Source: Spirochaetota bacterium
GTDB lineage: Bacteria; Spirochaetota; UBA4802; JAFGDQ01
Direction: 5' to 3'
NCBI GenBank assembly: GCA_034190085.1
Contig: JAXHTS010000063.1
Coordinates: 1-53,847 of the forward strand
Length of the DNA stretch: 53,847 bases
Positions 53,601-53,847 of the stretch are shown in pieces. The position numbers were made by a program, and so were the translations under genes. Numbering within the stretch: position 1 is the stretch's first letter; each line of letters starts with the position of its first letter. Below the pieces are notes generated by a model. That model searched no databases, had not been told where the DNA came from, and was given only the letters and a program-made list of their open reading frames with translations.

Positions 53601-53847
53601 GCCTGATCTTCAATCATTTGAAATACGCATCTTTCCAAAGGATATGGCTTAGCAGTATTATTGAAAGAAACCAGTATCCTCTCCCGCTCATCAGAAGTCA
53701 GCATATCAACATCGCTAACACTTAAACCAGGATCAGAAACTAACACCCGCAATATCTGCTCAAGGTGAAAAAGTACCCGGCTTATCATAGCTGAATCAAA
53801 AAGCGACCTGTAATAGTGAAGGCTTATGCTCATGCGAGAGCCAGGGG
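50666..53847 (-). CDS. Partial NRPS ending C-A(Ser)-T-reductase (5' end outside the window)
   Basis: The frame is open to the window edge: the codons before the first visible Met read Pro-Gly-Ser-Arg, matching the PGARMSLNMQYY segment late in condensation domain 2 of the downstream synthetase, so the gene starts beyond 53847. Visible parts are the end of a condensation domain of the D-donor-like subgroup, an adenylation domain (about 52120-53690; TSGSTGIPKG, YRTGDLG), a carrier with its Ser codon at 51998-52000 (GGHSL), and a reductase (50666 to about 51790; GVTGYLGAH, NVYGRSKFE). Specificity residues read D-V-W-H-F-S-L-I-D, one change from the Ser code DVWHLSLIDK. The visible end should release a peptide with a reduced C-terminal Ser. 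The stop lies 79 bases before the next NRPS gene. Confidence 0.95.
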   Translation of the reverse strand, partial: PGSRMSISLHYYRSLFDSAMISRVLFHLEQILRVLVSDPGLSVSDVDMLTSDERERILVSFNNTAKPYPLERCVFQMIEDQATRAPDSIAVTFEDKSLTYNELNGKANQLARYLRKLGVGRETMVGMMLDRSLEMMIALLGIMKSGGAYVPIGTEYPDSRVDYILEDTLSPIVLTQERHVHRLSDRNVMSLCLDSQWEDIAKEEASNLSYLSGPEDVVYVLYTSGSTGIPKGVACIHQGLCNRLFWMQEEYPLLGDDCILQKTPYTFDVSGWEFFWALMFGARVHFLNPGMEKDPLNIINVISDREITTIHFVPSMLSGFLRIMDDENRSCLKSLRRVFCSGEALLAEHRDVFFKYIDCELHNLYGPTEASIDVTYYECSPRDKSSAIPIGRPIANMEVYILDRNMNPVPIGIAGEIYLAGLGLAEGYINKPEKTDEVFIPSAQSRYGRLYRTGDLGRWLYDGSIEYLGRIDNQVKIRGNRVELGEIEACLLSYDGIVDVVVVARDDPEGNKYLATFYVSDVEFSTSSLRSHIGENLPDYMIPSRFMLMESLPLTPNGKIDRKALPDINGLRPVMERVYAAPRDDLERVLALAWQEVLGIDKVGIYDNFFDLGGHSLLILKAIAKLKLSYPITIQDFFDYQTIADLAQKARERMETEGKESDISMTEDDTTIEIEKNRIIPISGQKENLKAVLLTGVTGYLGAHLLYELLNKTNAHVYCLIRGESKEHIIQRVLSTMDFYFNLIEVDCSRITPILGDLEIDGICLDVDDMWMLLEKVDTIVHSAADVRHYGEYSHFEKINVMGTKRLLDLARIGNCKRFHHISTLSISGDYIPNMSQIVFSELDYNRGQVLNNVYGRSKFEAESLVRDATGNGFNATIYRIGALVGDSTTGKFQRSIDTNAFYGLIKAIIQMGVVPGDSDGQLDMTPVDSCRDAIVNLMLLPETSGHTFHLYNPNLITINNLREQLSSFGYNIQSLSVEDYATAIQNALENKELEEVVQKLIPYITASFTPKTRVKYDNRISSHFLDSVGFRWPSLDRELLKRLIKYCVTTGFVKSSEI

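Noticed and set aside
1-53847. tRNA, rRNA, CRISPR arrays, insertion sequences
   Set aside because: I saw no cloverleaf, no ribosomal RNA sequence, no short regularly spaced repeats and no transposase. The only large repeat is the NRPS T-C block.

Overview
The window looks like chromosome from a low-GC spirochaete. The best evidence is the flagellin at 5224-6072, whose N-terminus, internal sequence and length match the periplasmic-flagellum core protein FlaB. Two outer-membrane-type lipoproteins (27-2018) and PAS-rich sensor kinases with degenerate modules fit that picture. Species cannot be assigned from sequence alone; an uncultured lineage is plausible.

Left part (1-17.5 kb) is housekeeping and signalling. 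It holds an LpoB-like lipoprotein and its TPR-type partner, a degenerate PAS/kinase/receiver protein, an RCK-gated potassium channel, flaB with a clean terminator, a class A penicillin-binding protein, a stand-alone biotinyl carrier, a thiolase-like protein, a hybrid histidine kinase followed by a receiver/ATPase protein, and mutS2 with a separate Smr-domain gene. The middle (17.6-24.7 kb, all minus strand) is an alpha-glucan cluster: a glycogen synthase-phosphorylase fusion, a GH57 enzyme and a GT4 glycosyltransferase. Then come about 1 kb with no gene I can support and two small genes (25.7-26.3 kb), one an MshEN-like single domain.

The right half (26.6 kb to the window edge, all minus strand) is a nonribosomal peptide synthetase locus. 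Reading in the direction of transcription: a partial NRPS that runs off the window and ends C-A(Ser)-T-reductase; a complete 7150-residue NRPS; a decayed condensation-like acyltransferase; a short-chain dehydrogenase/reductase; and a type II thioesterase. The complete NRPS has six modules: C-A-T-E, C-A-T, C-A-T, C-A-T, C-A-T, C-A-T-reductase. Adenylation-site residues read by eye give Asn, Gln, probably Gly, Asn, Thr, Leu. With the epimerase and reductase, the predicted core is D-Asn-Gln-Gly-Asn-Thr-Leu with a reduced (aldehyde or alcohol) C-terminus.

Three things stand out. Two successive synthetases each carry their own reductive release domain. A nearly identical 1.68-kb T-C block is repeated on both sides of the fourth adenylation domain, so one whole module could be gained or lost in frame by recombination. 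A broken acyltransferase sits inside the otherwise intact operon. No phosphopantetheinyl transferase, MbtH-like protein or exporter is visible here; they would have to lie elsewhere.
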